A stretch of 64,000 nucleotides of DNA from Blastobasis lacticolella (Eukaryota > Arthropoda > Insecta > Lepidoptera > Blastobasidae). The translations under genes and the position numbers were made by a program. The DNA is taken from the NCBI GenBank assembly GCA_905147135.1, contig LR990049.1:4667428-4731427 (forward strand), in the 5' to 3' direction. A model generated the notes under the pieces. That model saw only the letters and a list, made by a program, of their open reading frames with translations. It did no database searches and had not been told where the DNA came from. The first letter of the stretch is position 1. Every line of letters begins with the position of its first letter. Positions 11,020 through 21,892 of the stretch are shown here, piece after piece.

Positions 11020-11310
11020 GGATTCAGCAGAGCAACAAACAACAACAGAGCAACAAACAACAAAGTAAAGGATACACGCGGCTACGATTTGGCTATACAA
11101 AGAAGAACATCAGGCTATGAGCTGAACATCATCACTGATCTAGTAAAGGAATTTGCTGGTGCCTATCTGAGTAACGCGGAGAGTCCGACTTTGCTCAAAA
11201 AGGATTGTCAATATTGTGATCAAATTGCAAGTTTTTTGAGTAAGAAATTAACAGATTTGAATTTATCTCAAAAAAGAATCCGTGTCGTGTCATTCTATTG
11301 CTGGACATAG
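11020..11310 (+). other. Open frame of unknown identity
   Basis: An open frame lacking an ATG (about 85 codons from 11050) reads ...YELNIITDLVKEFAGAYLSN... and ends TTGCTGGACATAGG, similar to a RepC tail. It could be a transposon-derived fragment; I recognise no domain. Confidence 0.25.
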
Positions 11311-11454
11311 GTATCGCCCAACATACTCCGCTCAGCCTAAAGCATTATAAGAGTTGATGTACAATCCTGTGCTATGCGCACGCCAGTTAGCTGGACCCTG
11401 TTATATAGAACTACAAATAACAGAGAGAAACACTTCTCAATCTTCATGTATAAT

Positions 11455-11565
11455 CCATCATCATCAACAGCCCATATCAGTTTACTGCTGGACTCAAGCC
11501 TCCTCCATGTTAGTGGAGGAATAGCCTATAACCTCGATGCTCGGCAGGCGAGTCCCAAATCGTAG
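11455..11565 (-). mobile_element. RepA 3' fragment
   Basis: (TCATCA), CAGCCCATATCAG, TTTACTGCTGGACTCAAGCC and CTCGGCAGGCGAGTC match, in reverse, the RepA end GCCTGCCAAGCGTGGAGATT ... CAGTGGACTGTTACGGGCTG. Confidence 0.65.
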
Positions 11566-11844
11566 TGTCTAAATACGTAATATAAAACGCCGCTGCTCAT
11601 AACAATAATAACTTGAAGAATAACATGCGAATTTTTTTTTTACATAAAATGTCCCAGTCCCATAACCATAACACACCACAGTTGTTAATTCAGCCCTCAT
11701 TGTTTATTTATATACATTATACATATACCAAATAAAATCGTCAAAATATTTAAACGTACAATTTTTCATATTAACGAGAATTAATTTTCTCATGGCAGTA
11801 CCTATGGTCAGAGCGAGTAGGACTATGGTGGGAATGAGATTAAG

Positions 11845-11985
11845 GAATCTATAAGTAGATGATTAAAGTTCTCAGGTGCTAATCCATCTCCATGCCGAAT
11901 TTCACCAAAATCAGTGAAGTAGTTTAGCCGTGAAAGCATAACAGACACACAGACAGACAGAATTACTTTCGCGTTTATAAAAATA
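11845..11985 (+). mobile_element. RepF (LINE tail-like) fragment
   Basis: CATGCCGAATTTCACCAAAA, GTAGTTTAGCCGTGAAAGCA and TAACAGACACACAGACAGAC are typical of abundant insect retroelement 3' ends. Related words occur at 18935-19060 and 49215-49290. Confidence 0.6.
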
Positions 11986-12509
11986 GCAATTTTATACATT
12001 GCTAATATTATTGGATTGAGATATGGAAAGGATTGAGTCATATTCAAGTAAGTACTTATCAGACTCACGTACTACTTTTGAAATTCTTTATTACCTTAAG
12101 CTATCCGTTGTTATTCTTCGCAAACATTTCAGGTTGGAACATAAATCTGCGTCCGCTTTTTAATATTCCTCAACTGTCCCCTATTCATTTCCAGTTTTAT
12201 TTACATCGCATTTAATGAACTCTCCAAGACAAATTATTGTTTGCTCTCTCAACTTTCTGTTAAATGGATTATTTTGTAGCGAGTAATTTGAAAGTTTCAT
12301 GTACTTTTAGAAACAATTAACTCCGGTTCATAAGTACGCATCTGTTTGGACAGTAAAGATTTTATGGCCAGCTATTGATTTATTATATTCTTTATTGTAT
12401 ACATACTTAATTAAATACATCGCCTACCTGATTAGATAGATACCTGGAGAGGTTTTCCCTGGAGAGTACAACATGGAGTTGTTTAAGAAAGGGGTGAAAA
12501 GGTTCTTAC

Positions 12510-12628
12510 GGGGTCGGCAACGCGTGGGTGATGCCCCTGGTATTTCAAACGTCCATAGGCTGTGGTGACTGCTTACCATCGGGCGGGCCGTAGGCTTCTT
12601 TGCCACCTTAGCGGAATAATAAAAAATC
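12510..12628 (+). mobile_element. RepB 3' fragment
   Basis: TCGGCAACGCGTGGGTGATG, ATAGGCTGTGGTGACTGCTT, ACCATCGGGCGGGCCGTAGG and a short A-rich end, matching the last about 110 bp of RepB. Confidence 0.75.
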
Positions 12629-12839
12629 ATAGCAAAATGAGTACAATGGAGAACTTATCTCTATAAGAGATTTTTACCAGCGGCCAGCGGTCAATAAATG
12701 GTGTGAAAAATTTATATTGAGGACAGCGTGTATTTTGCACTAAAATTCATTGAGGTAGTTTATTAGTTAATAAGTAATTTTGCAAAGTGATGATGCAGCA
12801 AAAGAAACAACAATGAAAAGGTAACAACAATGAAATTGT

Positions 12840-13130
12840 GTGTTGGAGTTTTCAATCACTTTCATAATTGCAGCAATGACTATGAAAAAAAGTGGAATGT
12901 TTATACGTAATTTAGCTTTCGGTTTAGTTTCATCATACCATTATAAAATGCGTCTTTTGTTCGTAACAGCACAGTATTATAATAGTTACCTATTGGAAAA
13001 TAATAAATGTAAGTCTAAGAATTGTAAGCAATACAAAAGAATACATTTACCTATGCATATGAAAGTTGAGATAGTAATGAAAAACAAAGCACGAGTACGA
13101 ATAAAATCTTATATTTGTATACAAACGTGT
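12840..13130. other. AT-rich open frame, no identity
   Basis: A 115-codon plus-strand frame here is of low complexity (many Lys, Ile, Tyr) and without recognisable domain. Probably chance, given the local composition. Confidence 0.25.
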
Positions 13131-13139
13131 CAATTGTTT

Positions 13140-13340
13140 TTATATTACACTAGACAGGCATTTAACCGCAATCTCACCTGTTGGTAAGGGACGATGCGGC
13201 CCAAGATGGAACATGCCCGTTTTGGAACGATCACTTCAGCTTTGAAGGCGTCCAGATTACATTGATAAGGGATGGAACGCATTACCTGCGAGTGCAGGTA
13301 ATGCGTTCCATTCTTTAGCCATACGCATTATAAAAGTCAA
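13140..13340 (-). pseudogene. LINE C-terminal remnant
   Basis: On the minus strand, GCTAAAGAATGGAACGCATT encodes AKEWNALPA, matching AKEWNTLPAS at 25605 (+) and MKWNAWPAS at 47775 (+). It continues NGHVP...LTNR-type to CCAACAGGTGAGATTGCGG, as at 25725. Stops interrupt the frame, and an inserted inverted copy (hairpin 13272-13311) breaks it. Confidence 0.7.
13272..13311. repeat. Perfect 18-bp hairpin, 4-nt loop, inside LINE remnant
   Basis: 13272-13289 (ATGGAACGCATTACCTGC) is exactly complementary to 13294-13311; loop GAGT. Compared with the related copies at 25605 and 47775, the arm at 13294-13311 is the ancestral LINE sequence (minus strand) and the other arm is additional. Confidence 0.95.
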
Positions 13341-13344
13341 ACCT

Positions 13345-13495
13345 TCACCAGGTTCCCCTGGTAGCAGGGTCATAGAGGTCAGATGGCTGTCGCTCCACTG
13401 TAAGTACTTGACCTGCCAAATCCTGGATCATGGTCAAGGCGGACCCCGTGCCCTCGTGCGCGACAGCACAACCGAGACATTAACGCCAAGATAAT
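13345..13495 (+). mobile_element. SINE-T 3' half
   Basis: CAGGTTCCCCTGGTAGCAGG through CACAACCGAGACATTAACGC; 5'-truncated. Confidence 0.85.
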
Positions 13496-13859
13496 TATTT
13501 TTTATTATTGTAAAGGTCAAACCAAAGCGGTTTGTGCGGATAGCTGGAAGATCCACGACATAAGGATGGCTGGCGGAAAGGGGCCGGCGGAATGAGGTCG
13601 TGCAACTGCTTCGCACACTCTCCGAAATATAACCTGTAGAAGACAGAAGCGTATAAATCCATTTCTGTTAAATTTTCTCACATGAAGAAGCTACTGAACT
13701 GCAAAGTCCCAATACTACAGAGGTGAACATGGACTTTTAAAGATTCCCAGATAAGGCAAAAGTTATCATTTCATTTTAATTATTTTCAGGTTCAGTAGGT
13801 TGCAGAAGTTTCTCAATTATCCAATTACACTGTTTTCTCAAATTTTCTTTATGGTCATC

Positions 13860-14115
13860 TTGGTCAATCATCCAGGATTTGGCAGTTCAGGTAATTACAT
13901 CTGCTATCTGCCACTGCCATCTGACTTCCGTGACCTTGTTAACAGTGGAACCTGACCAGATGGGATCATGGTTACACATTCAGTCGCCTGAATGTGCAGG
14001 TTTCATCACAATATTTTACCTCACCGTAAAAGCATCGGTTAGTATTCTACTAAAGTACATAACTGCGAAAAGAGTCATTGCAAGTCTGACACCGTTACGA
14101 CTAGGCCACCAACGC
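13860..14115 (-). mobile_element. SINE-T, diverged
   Basis: Body blocks in reverse order (GGATTTGGCAGTTCAGGTAA, CAGTCGCCTGAATGTGCAGG, AAAGCATCGGTTAGTATTC) and remains of the tRNA-like head near 14090-14112 (TACGACTAGGCCACCAACGC). Confidence 0.8.
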
Positions 14116-14496
14116 GCCTATATTTCACAAATTATTTTATTTATTTGGAAGACTAACTAGCTATCCAACAACATAATAATAACAATCTTACGAAACAGAA
14201 AGCCAATTACAGGTCTTCTCTGATAGACTTTGGAACACAAATAAGAAAATCTGTTGATACACCTATATCGAAAATAAATTGGGCACTTAAAACTAATACA
14301 GTACCACAGTATTACTACAACTATTATATTCTCACTAATTATTATGGTCCGATATCCAACTGAATACGTAAACTAACACTAAATTTATTCACAATCACGC
14401 TCGTTATGAAACTAGACTAGCTCGATAAACCGTCCAATGTGACGCTCGGCACGTAATGTCACTCGACCCCTCAAGCTTTTGTAGGTTTTATAAAAA

Positions 14497-14540
14497 AGCT
14501 AGCGGATCCGGCGCGAATTCATTCGCGTACACCTACTTTT
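14497..14540 (+). mobile_element. RepR head fragment
   Basis: GCTAGCGGATCCGGCGCGAA and CATTCGCGTACACCTAC match the CpG-rich RepR head; the following DNA is SINE-T, so the RepR body is missing or displaced. Confidence 0.6.
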
Positions 14541-14790
14541 TCTGAGTAATGTACGTTAGTTGAACACTATCTAATGCTCTTACTGGAGGGAAAACATCGT
14601 GATGAAACCTGAATCAGGCAACTGAATGTGTTAGGATCCCCAGTCAACAGGGACACGGTGGTAAGATTGTAATCGATCCACTATAATTTCCTGATCTGCC
14701 AAATCTTAAATAATGGCTAAGGTGGACCCGGGTCCTCGTGCGCGAGAGCACAACCGGGACACTAACGCCAAGATGATGATGATTAACGAT
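14541..14790 (+). mobile_element. SINE-T without head
   Basis: Begins at TTTTCTGAGTAATGTACGTT in the middle of the element and runs to ACACTAACGCCAAGATGATG. Its start coincides with the end of the RepR head. Confidence 0.8.
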
Positions 14791-14934
14791 AAAAAGAAAG
14801 AAAAACACCAAATGTAATATCAGGGATATTGTTAAAAACATACTGATAAACTATGAACTCATTCGGACGACCTCGTCCACATTCCCAAGTCCTCCACTTC
14901 CTATACCACAGAATATTGTCGACAGATATCATAA

Positions 14935-15045
14935 TAAATAATAATAAAATAATAAATAAATATGATTGTACAATTCACACAGCGCCATTTAGCCCCAAAG
15001 TAAGCAAAGCTTGTGTTGTGGTTGCCAGAAAACTACTACTGATAT
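14935..15045 (-). mobile_element. SINE-D 3' fragment
   Basis: (AATAA)n, CAATTCACACAGCGCCATTT, AGCCCCAAAGTAAGCAAAGC and TTGTGTTGTGGTTGCCAG: the 3' half of SINE-D in reverse. Confidence 0.8.
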
Positions 15046-15054
15046 CATCGCACC

Positions 15055-15280
15055 ATGAACGGCGTCGTCACAACATTCGGCAACGTTCGGGCACCACCGG
15101 CTTCCCCTACGTGCGCTTCACGGCTGACAAATCACCGCGCACCGCTCATTTTCTATACGGCAGCCGATTTAATTCGAAACAAATGGAAATGTTACCCGGA
15201 TGAAATGCAAATTTATTCAATTAATCCAGCCGCCAGCCTGTATTGGGTGTCGCAAAGCCGTGATTGGCGTTAAGTCGCCC
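15055..15280. promoter_or_regulatory. Candidate conserved noncoding block with POU/homeodomain words
   Basis: CpG-richer than its surroundings. 15171-15236 contains CAAATGGAAATGTTA, CGGATGAAATGCAAATTT and ATTCAATTAAT, matched by 61111-61170. ATGCAAAT is the POU octamer and CAATTAAT a homeodomain-type site. No protein is recognised in either open frame. Confidence 0.35.
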
Positions 15281-15299
15281 ACCCATGAGTGGTTTGCCG

Positions 15300-16370
15300 T
15301 TTATCAGGGCCTCTATTATGAGTTTACGCAGCGGATTTGACTGGAAACTACACATTTTCGGAACTATACTAGAAATGGAATCGATTAGTATAATCCTAAG
15401 GCTTAGTCTTTGGCCTAAGCATTCAAATACCTATATTCTTAATACAATTGCTGTTATTATGTGAAAGAAAGAAAGAACCTTAAGAAGATATTTATTCAAA
15501 ACGACTCTATAGTTTTTACCGCGACATCCAAAATTGTTAGCTTAATTAAAATGAAAGTTGCACTGGAAGGGATAAAGATCTAGACCCTGAATGGTTGCTT
15601 TTCGGCCGGAATCGAACCGGAGAGGAGATCTCTGCGTATGACGTCGTCGTCACCGCGTCGTGTACGATATAGTATAGAATAGGAAAGACAACACGTTTTC
15701 TGTCGAAATATTATAAGCGTGTTTTCGTAGATTTTAAATTTATATGTATGTCACAAGAAAAAGATAAGAAAAAGTGAAGCGGGCTCTAAGTTAACGAATT
15801 GACCATGTACCATATCCATACTACGAAATAGAAATCACGTTTAATTGTGATCATATAATTTCATGCACACCGATTGATTAAATCTCGACAGAGGCAGAAT
15901 AACCCCGGGCAGGCCTGTGCGTGGGTGCATCCCAAATGTTGTTTACTTATTAGTTCAACGAGGTCAGCCCCCGTCAACCTTTGAAGATTGCTGCCAATGT
16001 TTGCTGTCTGTCCCGAACCGTTCGACAAGGCTTGGTTTTGACGGATTGAAACAACTAATTTTCGGGGATAGTCTGCTCAAAGACGGCTTAGTAGTTTCTA
16101 GGACACGCCTTCAGCTTTGTTATGCAATTCGTTTGTTGTTACAGAGTTAAGTTGTGGAAAATATTGTATGTCTATGTCAACATCATCATTAAGAAAATAT
16201 AAGTAATCCTATAGCCGTAAGCCAAGTTAGTTATTTCAGTTAGCAGTATGGAAGTTCTTAATCAACGAGTTTATCATAAATTGTTGGTTATTTAGCTACC
16301 TACCCACATTTAGTGACTGTATCAATATTAGACATATTTTATTTCTATCTAGGTATACATAATGTAAAAC
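15300..16370. other. No gene seen
   Basis: AT-rich DNA with short frames only. Around 15595-15650 there is a GGAATCGAACCGGAGAGGAG stretch reminiscent of a tRNA B box on the minus strand, but no tRNA cloverleaf can be completed. Confidence 0.35.
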
Positions 16371-16374
16371 AAAG

Positions 16375-17015
16375 TCGCTTCCCACCGTCTGTCCCTATGT
16401 ATTTGTGTATATATGCTTAGATAAATCGGTCGCTAGCCCGAATTCGGGGACTCTCCGCATGCGGGCTAACGACCAATGAAATTCATCGGTCGATAACTCG
16501 GTCGATTCAATGCGTGCGGGGGCTTAACGCATTCGGGATAACGACTAATGAAATTAGTCAGTCGATAACTTGGTCGATACAAAGCGTTCGGGGACTCCCT
16601 CATAGCACCTCGGTTATTAGACGTCATCAGTCATCTCGCTGCAGCTCCACATATCAATAATTGTTGATCCATGGCTAGTCGGCACGTTAACTTACGATAT
16701 TCACTTAAAGCCAACTGCCAAACTACATTGTATTCAGGTTCTATCGCAACTTGCATGCGGACGCTAACGACCAATGTAAACGGTTCCGCGCATGCGGGTC
16801 CTACGGCATGCGTTACAGAAATCTCCCGTACCCCGCATACGGGCGCTAACGACCAATGTAAACGGTTCCTCGCATGCGGGCCCTATGGCATGCGTTACAG
16901 AAATCTCCCGTACGGGCGCTAACGACCAATGAAAATGCGCCCTAGTGGTAGGGTAGGGTAGGAGTAGGACGCCAAGCGAACGAAGTCGCGCGCGGGTACA
17001 CTAGTGTTAAATATA
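16375..17015 (-). mobile_element. RepR carrying an internal tandem array
   Basis: The left end has the RepR 3' block in reverse (TAAAACAAAGTCGCTTCCCA ... TATGCTTAGATAA). The right end has the head block in reverse (GCGAACGAAGTCGCGCGCGG ... ACACTAGTG) next to a (GGGTA)n stretch. Between them, 16440-16935 is occupied by repeated TAACGACCAATG units absent from other RepR copies. Confidence 0.65.
16440..16935 (-). repeat. Decayed tandem array, unit about 70-82 bp
   Basis: The word TAACGACCAATG (or TAACGACTAATG) recurs at about 16467, 16541, 16764, 16846 and 16919. Two nearly identical units lie at 16753-16833 and 16834-16905, each carrying GCATGCGGG palindromes and TTACAGAAATCTCCCGTAC. The upstream units (16457-16605) share the word but have a different filler, GTCGATAACTCGGTCGAT. 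Confidence 0.8.
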
Positions 17016-17167
17016 GTGATTTGGCAAACACACGGCAATATCAAGCCATCGATTCGTTGTGGGTCAATGCTGTACAGAGAAATACCAAGCAAAGTGTCAC
17101 TAGCTTCCAGGTGTGCACACTCGGTGCGTATTCGTTTTCAAATCTAAAATGAAATCATCCGTGACTC

Positions 17168-17265
17168 CTCAGGTGTTGCGGTTACCTACCTATGGGCGGC
17201 GGTGATCACTTTCCATCAGGTGACTTGCTTCCTCTTCAGCCTCGCTTTGTTATAAAAAAGGGACA
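17168..17265 (+). mobile_element. RepB 3' fragment
   Basis: CCTATGGGCGGCGGTGATCA and CTTTCCATCAGGTGACTTGC, then TTATAAAAAAGGG as a tail. Confidence 0.7.
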
Positions 17266-17269
17266 CAGT

Positions 17270-17900
17270 GTGTAATTATTACACACAGAATGCGCACTCC
17301 ATCCTCATGGGGGTTGTCGCGTCCGCTGAAGCCTGAAAAGCCTTCCCGGCTATAGGCAGTTCCATGGGGATGTATAGCTATTATGCGCTGAGGTTCCCAT
17401 AGCAAATGCAGCGCAACCAGCCGGCCAGCTGCGTTGGTACTCGTGAGAGTTCCCCGGAGTAGCCCGGAGGGTGTACTTTACCCGTTGCGGTGGTCTTAAA
17501 AAATAGGGTAATCATGGCCTACCCTCGAGAGTGGGTATTGTAGGTACACTTAGCTTCTTGCCAAATTTCAAGATTCTAGATCGACAAGAAGTTTGAACCC
17601 TTTTAATTTTGAACATCTGTCAGCTGCATTTTTACAGACTAACCATAACTCGTAAGCTAAAGGTAAAATGACTAAGTATAAAGGATGGTACGGCTGTGCT
17701 ATGTTCAACTTAGCGAGGGATACTGCCGTGCCCACAGATAGAGTAAAATCTATCCACCGAATCCTTCGGTCTGTCTCCAAACAGAGTATCATAATGTCAA
17801 TAATCGAATGTCAGCAGAGCTATCTCATTGTATATTTCTAAAAAAAATTCATTGCCCTGTCGTCTAAGCCTTTGGCATCCATAGCAGTGAGTAATAGCTG
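17270..17900. other. Unassigned
   Basis: No protein recognised; 17280-17470 is somewhat GC-richer. A 74-codon minus frame at 17568-17792 has no recognisable domain. Confidence 0.3.
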
Positions 17901-17904
17901 GTGT

Positions 17905-18045
17905 TGATGGGATATGGTACTCTGCCGGGCATTACCGGACGTCACAAACTAAACATGGTGTGTTGCAAGGGTCCATGGGTGGCCTTGATCACTTAACATC
18001 AGGCAACCTGCACGCTCATTTTTAGTCTCTATTATAAAAAATTGC
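17905..18045 (+). mobile_element. RepB 3' fragment, diverged
   Basis: CATGGGTGGCCTTGATCACT, TAACATCAGGCAACCTGCAC and TATTATAAAAAAT correspond to the RepB terminal block. Confidence 0.6.
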
Positions 18046-18447
18046 ACGGTTGTCAATTTCAGTTTTTCAATCCAAAGAACTCTGCAATTTTTTCCAATAA
18101 CTACGAAACAGAATACTTGTTCACGTACGAGACGAGATTCCCTACAAGAGTTCTTTGTTAAAAATAATGCTGTCTACGTACAGAGTAGTAAATACAGACG
18201 ACGAGTCTTCACTGAAATAAGATGGAAGCCAGTGCTCATATTTTAGGAAACTATTAAATTACTTTATCCACCTCCGTATCCACCGTAGCTCTACAGCATT
18301 TCTGAGTGCCTGGTACAAGATACGGGAATATTCTGAAATGAGTGGTACTTTTGTTGACAATTTATCTGCGGATATACCGAGGAATTAGAGACATGACATA
18401 TTTTTCTCTAAACAAGTAGATTGTTACCTACATCACATCCAAAATAA

Positions 18448-18515
18448 CAGCCCATGAGTCCACTGCCGTACTTGAGAGCCTCCTCCACAATGGTGGAGAG
18501 TTTACCTACAATAGA
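18448..18515 (-). mobile_element. RepA 3' fragment
   Basis: AACAGCCCATGAGTCCACTG and CCTCCTCCACAATGGTGGAG resemble the reverse of the RepA end and match the fragment at 11455. Confidence 0.5.
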
Positions 18516-18659
18516 GTGTATTATTATTTTTATCCGATCATGAGGAATCCATAACTACAATTTAAAAACGTATAAATGCTATATTGAAAAAATGACTGCG
18601 AAACACTAAACCAATTTCTTTCTCTTCTATTGATAACAATTATAAATCTTTATATAGTA

Positions 18660-18845
18660 GTACTGTAAAACAAAGTCCCGCCGTCTGTCTCTATGTATCT
18701 ATGTATGCACCTTATGTATATGTATCTATGTACGCTTGGATCTTTTAAACTACACAACGGATGTTAATGCAGTTTGAAGGTTTATAAGTAGGAATAAAGG
18801 GTAGAAAGCTGTATGCGAACGAAGTCGCGACGTGTCCACAGGCAC
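18660..18845 (-). mobile_element. RepR, near complete
   Basis: TGTAAAACAAAGTCCCGCCG, TTTAAACTACACAACGGATG, TTAATGCAGTTTGAAGG and ATGCGAACGAAGTCGCGAC give the 3' block, body and head of RepR in reverse. Confidence 0.75.
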
Positions 18846-18899
18846 AGATAAACAAACAGTCTCACCGACGATGTCGGTAACTCCCTAAAAGCTTAAGTT

Positions 18900-20480
18900 A
18901 TTACACTCCATTAACATTGCCTTAACTACAAAACCGATATTAATGAAATGAAGTAAAACATCTCGATTAAAATGTTTCGAATTCGGTTTTTTCGTTCGCG
19001 AGTTATGATGTCACAGACAGCCACACAGACAAATACTAGACAGGATACTAAGTCATACTTACACACTTAAAAGTTTGGGGGTTTATATTTAACTCAACCG
19101 TATTATTACACAGCGTTTGTTGGCTACCTACCACCTTCTACCAACCACTTTATCCGCGTACTCTCGTTTTGTTCCCCTACCTTGCAGACGTCTGAGCAAT
19201 TTATGATTCCTAACTTCGTGACGGTGTCCTTTTGAAACGAGAATACAACTTCTGCACATATTTATCTCTACAGGTGCTTAGTGTGTGCTGAATTGTTATT
19301 CATGTAGCTTATATTATCACGTTTTAAGCCACGTAAAAATATTACTGTACATTTTAATGCAAATCCATCGTGTAACGAACATGCTATTTTTTCATTAATA
19401 AAATACATACCTATTGGGGCCTTACTTATGAAATATTTTTCGCAGGTACATATTTTACACAATATATCCAAATCATTACTTAATTTCGAAAATAGAGTTT
19501 ATTTATATGCCTATAAGTCAAAAAAATATTTTTCTAAGTTTTTATAAGGGTTCGAAGAAACCCCTCTTTCAGTTGTCGTCGAATCCTTTTTAGGCAGGTG
19601 TAGTTTTATTAAGAGGGTAGTTATCACAATTAAATGATATGCACTAGTTAATACGCCTGGTGCTTAATGTTGTCAGATTGTACCTAAGTTTAATTGCGGT
19701 CAGATTTAGCATTTCCAAGATATTGAAAAATTTGTGGGTTTAAAATTACCGTTTCCATCATTTTCGCCATACAAAACGCCAATTTCATAGGAAGTCCCTA
19801 ATATTAATAGGATAACGTTTTCTTATTAACGTAGTCACTTTACAGCATCATCAAGTCATCAATAGTCCAGACTCGGCACCGAACGCCGGTCTAGCCGAAT
19901 TAACTTCCGCGCAGTACAATTGTTTTGAAAACAAGTCGCCCGCAACGCCCGGCCGGCCCCATTGACGGCGCGTACACAATGGACACCGAATTTGCATACA
20001 GACACGCAGACACTATCTCTGGTCTGTACAGAGCGGTGCAGTCGATAACTTTCAAACAATATGCGGTGCCATTGTATATGCATAGGTAGGTAGGTGTTAG
20101 GGTGTACCTACGCTCACTGTATACAGAACAGGACATAAAATTGTTTATTCGCTTGCTTATAAGTTCGATTTTGATAAAGGTAAAGGTAGTCTTTAAAGAC
20201 AAAAAATACAACACATTATCATGGAGAAAAAATACTACGTAGGTACAACACTTTACTGAAAGATTTGTGATTTTTCAACACACTAATTATTTTGTCAATT
20301 TAATGTTCTAATTAACAATTAACTTACACAACCACAAACAACATATACAGATAAAAAACTCCTCAGAACACTTGCATGTAAACGTGCTATTATTTAATCG
20401 CTTAAATAGAATATTAGAAGAAAGAAGTTAAATATATAGTCGCTCACGGGGTGTCAATCCGCTCAGACTTTTCATCCAGT
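18900..20480. other. No gene seen; RepF-like words at 18935-19060
   Basis: 18935-19060 ends CAGACAGCCACACAGACA, as in RepF tails. 19860-20010 is CpG-rich (GCCCGCAACGCCCGGCCGGC) with ATTTGCAT, the octamer in reverse, at 19992. Both strands are open there but no protein is recognised. Confidence 0.3.
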
Positions 20481-20484
20481 CCCC

Positions 20485-20695
20485 AGTGGACTACCTTGCC
20501 CAACCTCGCTTCGCCAACGATATTAGAAGACATACAAAACGAGTGGCGACTCATTGCGGTGATGATGTTCGACTAGCCTCAACGGTTTCTCATCCAATTA
20601 TTGATATGGGCGTATGTTGCTTTACTTTTGTTATCGGTCTCGCAAGCATGCTGCTACTTCAAGTGTGGTGAAAATATGACTGATGATGAAGCGTA
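20485..20695 (+). repeat. RepG copy 1, unclassified interspersed repeat
   Basis: Shares AACCTCGCTTCGCCAACG, an AACGAGTxGCGACTCxTTGC block, GGTGATGATGTTCGA and GTTATCGGTCTCGCAAGCAT with 47190-47395. No terminal repeats could be set. Confidence 0.55.
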
Positions 20696-20959
20696 GATAA
20701 TTTCACATCTTTTCTTTGAACATACTCCTACACGCTGTTATTTTGCTGACATAAAATAAAATTGTTACAATATGTTCGAATCAAACCCCGCGTAATTTCG
20801 CCTTCTGACGAATTCGTGGCCGAAAGAAATATTCCCGTCGCACTGTAGGTACTGTGTCAAATTATCCGGGATATAACGAACGGGATTAGGCCGGGAATAT
20901 CAAGGGAAGTTCCTTTGAAGAAAGTGATTTTTTGCCCTTTATCCAGGGCCGTAATTTGA

Positions 20960-21200
20960 ATACATTACGAGTTGATTGTTCCGGTTTAGCGAACCGTATG
21001 GCGGAGTGACCCAGTGGCCAAGGAAATGTTATTTTTTACACGTCTTTCTCGTGTTTGCTGCGTTGTTGCCTTATTTTTGTAACGTACTCAAAGGATGTCT
21101 AGGCAACTCAGCCTATATGACCAATATTGTTAAGCGATATGTTGATACTTATAGTAAAAGTTATAGAAAATAAAAAATCCTTTCTAATGACAAATCGTTG
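20960..21200. other. Unassigned
   Basis: A 65-codon plus frame is present at 20976 but has no recognisable features; no repeat match within the window. Confidence 0.25.
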
Positions 21201-21277
21201 AATGTAATTTGTCATATAGGCAAAATTTTTCAGTACATGATATATCGCTCAACGTTATTGACAACAACAATTTATTA

Positions 21278-21329
21278 AACATTAAAACAGATTATGGTGA
21301 TGTGAACATTAAAACAGATTATGGTGATA
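21278..21329. repeat. 27-bp tandem duplication
   Basis: AACATTAAAACAGATTATGG plus TGATGTG is repeated head to tail (21278-21304, 21305-21329). The second unit doubles as the left target-site duplication of the adjoining RepA. Confidence 0.9.
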
Positions 21330-21573
21330 GATTGTGGTGTGTGGTGCCGCCACCTCAAAGAATAGCACCACCCCATCTCTTCCCGTGGGTGTCGTAAAAG
21401 GCGACTAAGGGACAAATCCGAAAGATGGGCAGCAGCATCTTTCTGTGTAGATTTACATCAACTGCACTGCGATCTCCAACCCGCCTGCCAAGCGTGGAGA
21501 TTATGGCAATGACCTCCCCTTTCGTGGGAGAGGCCCGAAGTCCTGCAGTGGATTGTTATGGGCTGTGATGATG
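21330..21573 (+). mobile_element. RepA, near full length with target-site duplication
   Basis: Carries CCCGTGGGTGTCGTAAAAGG, CAACCCGCCTGCCAAGCGTG, TTCGTGGGAGAGGCCCGAAG and an end TGTGATGATG. Flanked by AAAACAGATTATGGTGAT (21311) and AAAACAGATTATAGCAAT (21574), 15 of 18 identical. Confidence 0.85.
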
Positions 21574-21658
21574 AAAACAGATTATAGCAATGATATAAAT
21601 AACTACAGACTACTAATTACAAATTTACAACTAATTAAATAAACTAAGTAAAACAAAC

Positions 21659-21892
21659 TTACAGACAAAAAAATTGTCCCAGGTCCATGGTATTAGGAAT
21701 GCTGCCTAGACGGCTGGCCGCATTGCCCCGCTGGATGGCGAGGCTGACCGCACCACGTTTATTATTGCCACGGCCCTGCGCCTTAGCGCGCCCTGCAGTG
21801 CTCCGCACCAGTGCCATTGTGGTCACTTTGCTGATCATCTTGGCCACCATGGCCTGTCGTGCAGCAGGACTGCTGGGCGCTGTCCTCGGCAC
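21659..21892 (-). pseudogene. LINE C-terminal domain, 3' piece
   Basis: The minus strand reads ...VSLAIQRGNAASRLGSIP..., the end of a C-terminal domain common downstream of reverse transcriptase in many invertebrate LINEs. It is the continuation of the piece on the opposite strand at 21960-22264, so the element has an internal inversion. Confidence 0.6.

Noticed and set aside
16671..16922. 83-codon plus frame
   Set aside because: Spans the TAACGACCAATG tandem array; the repeat in the peptide reflects DNA repetition.
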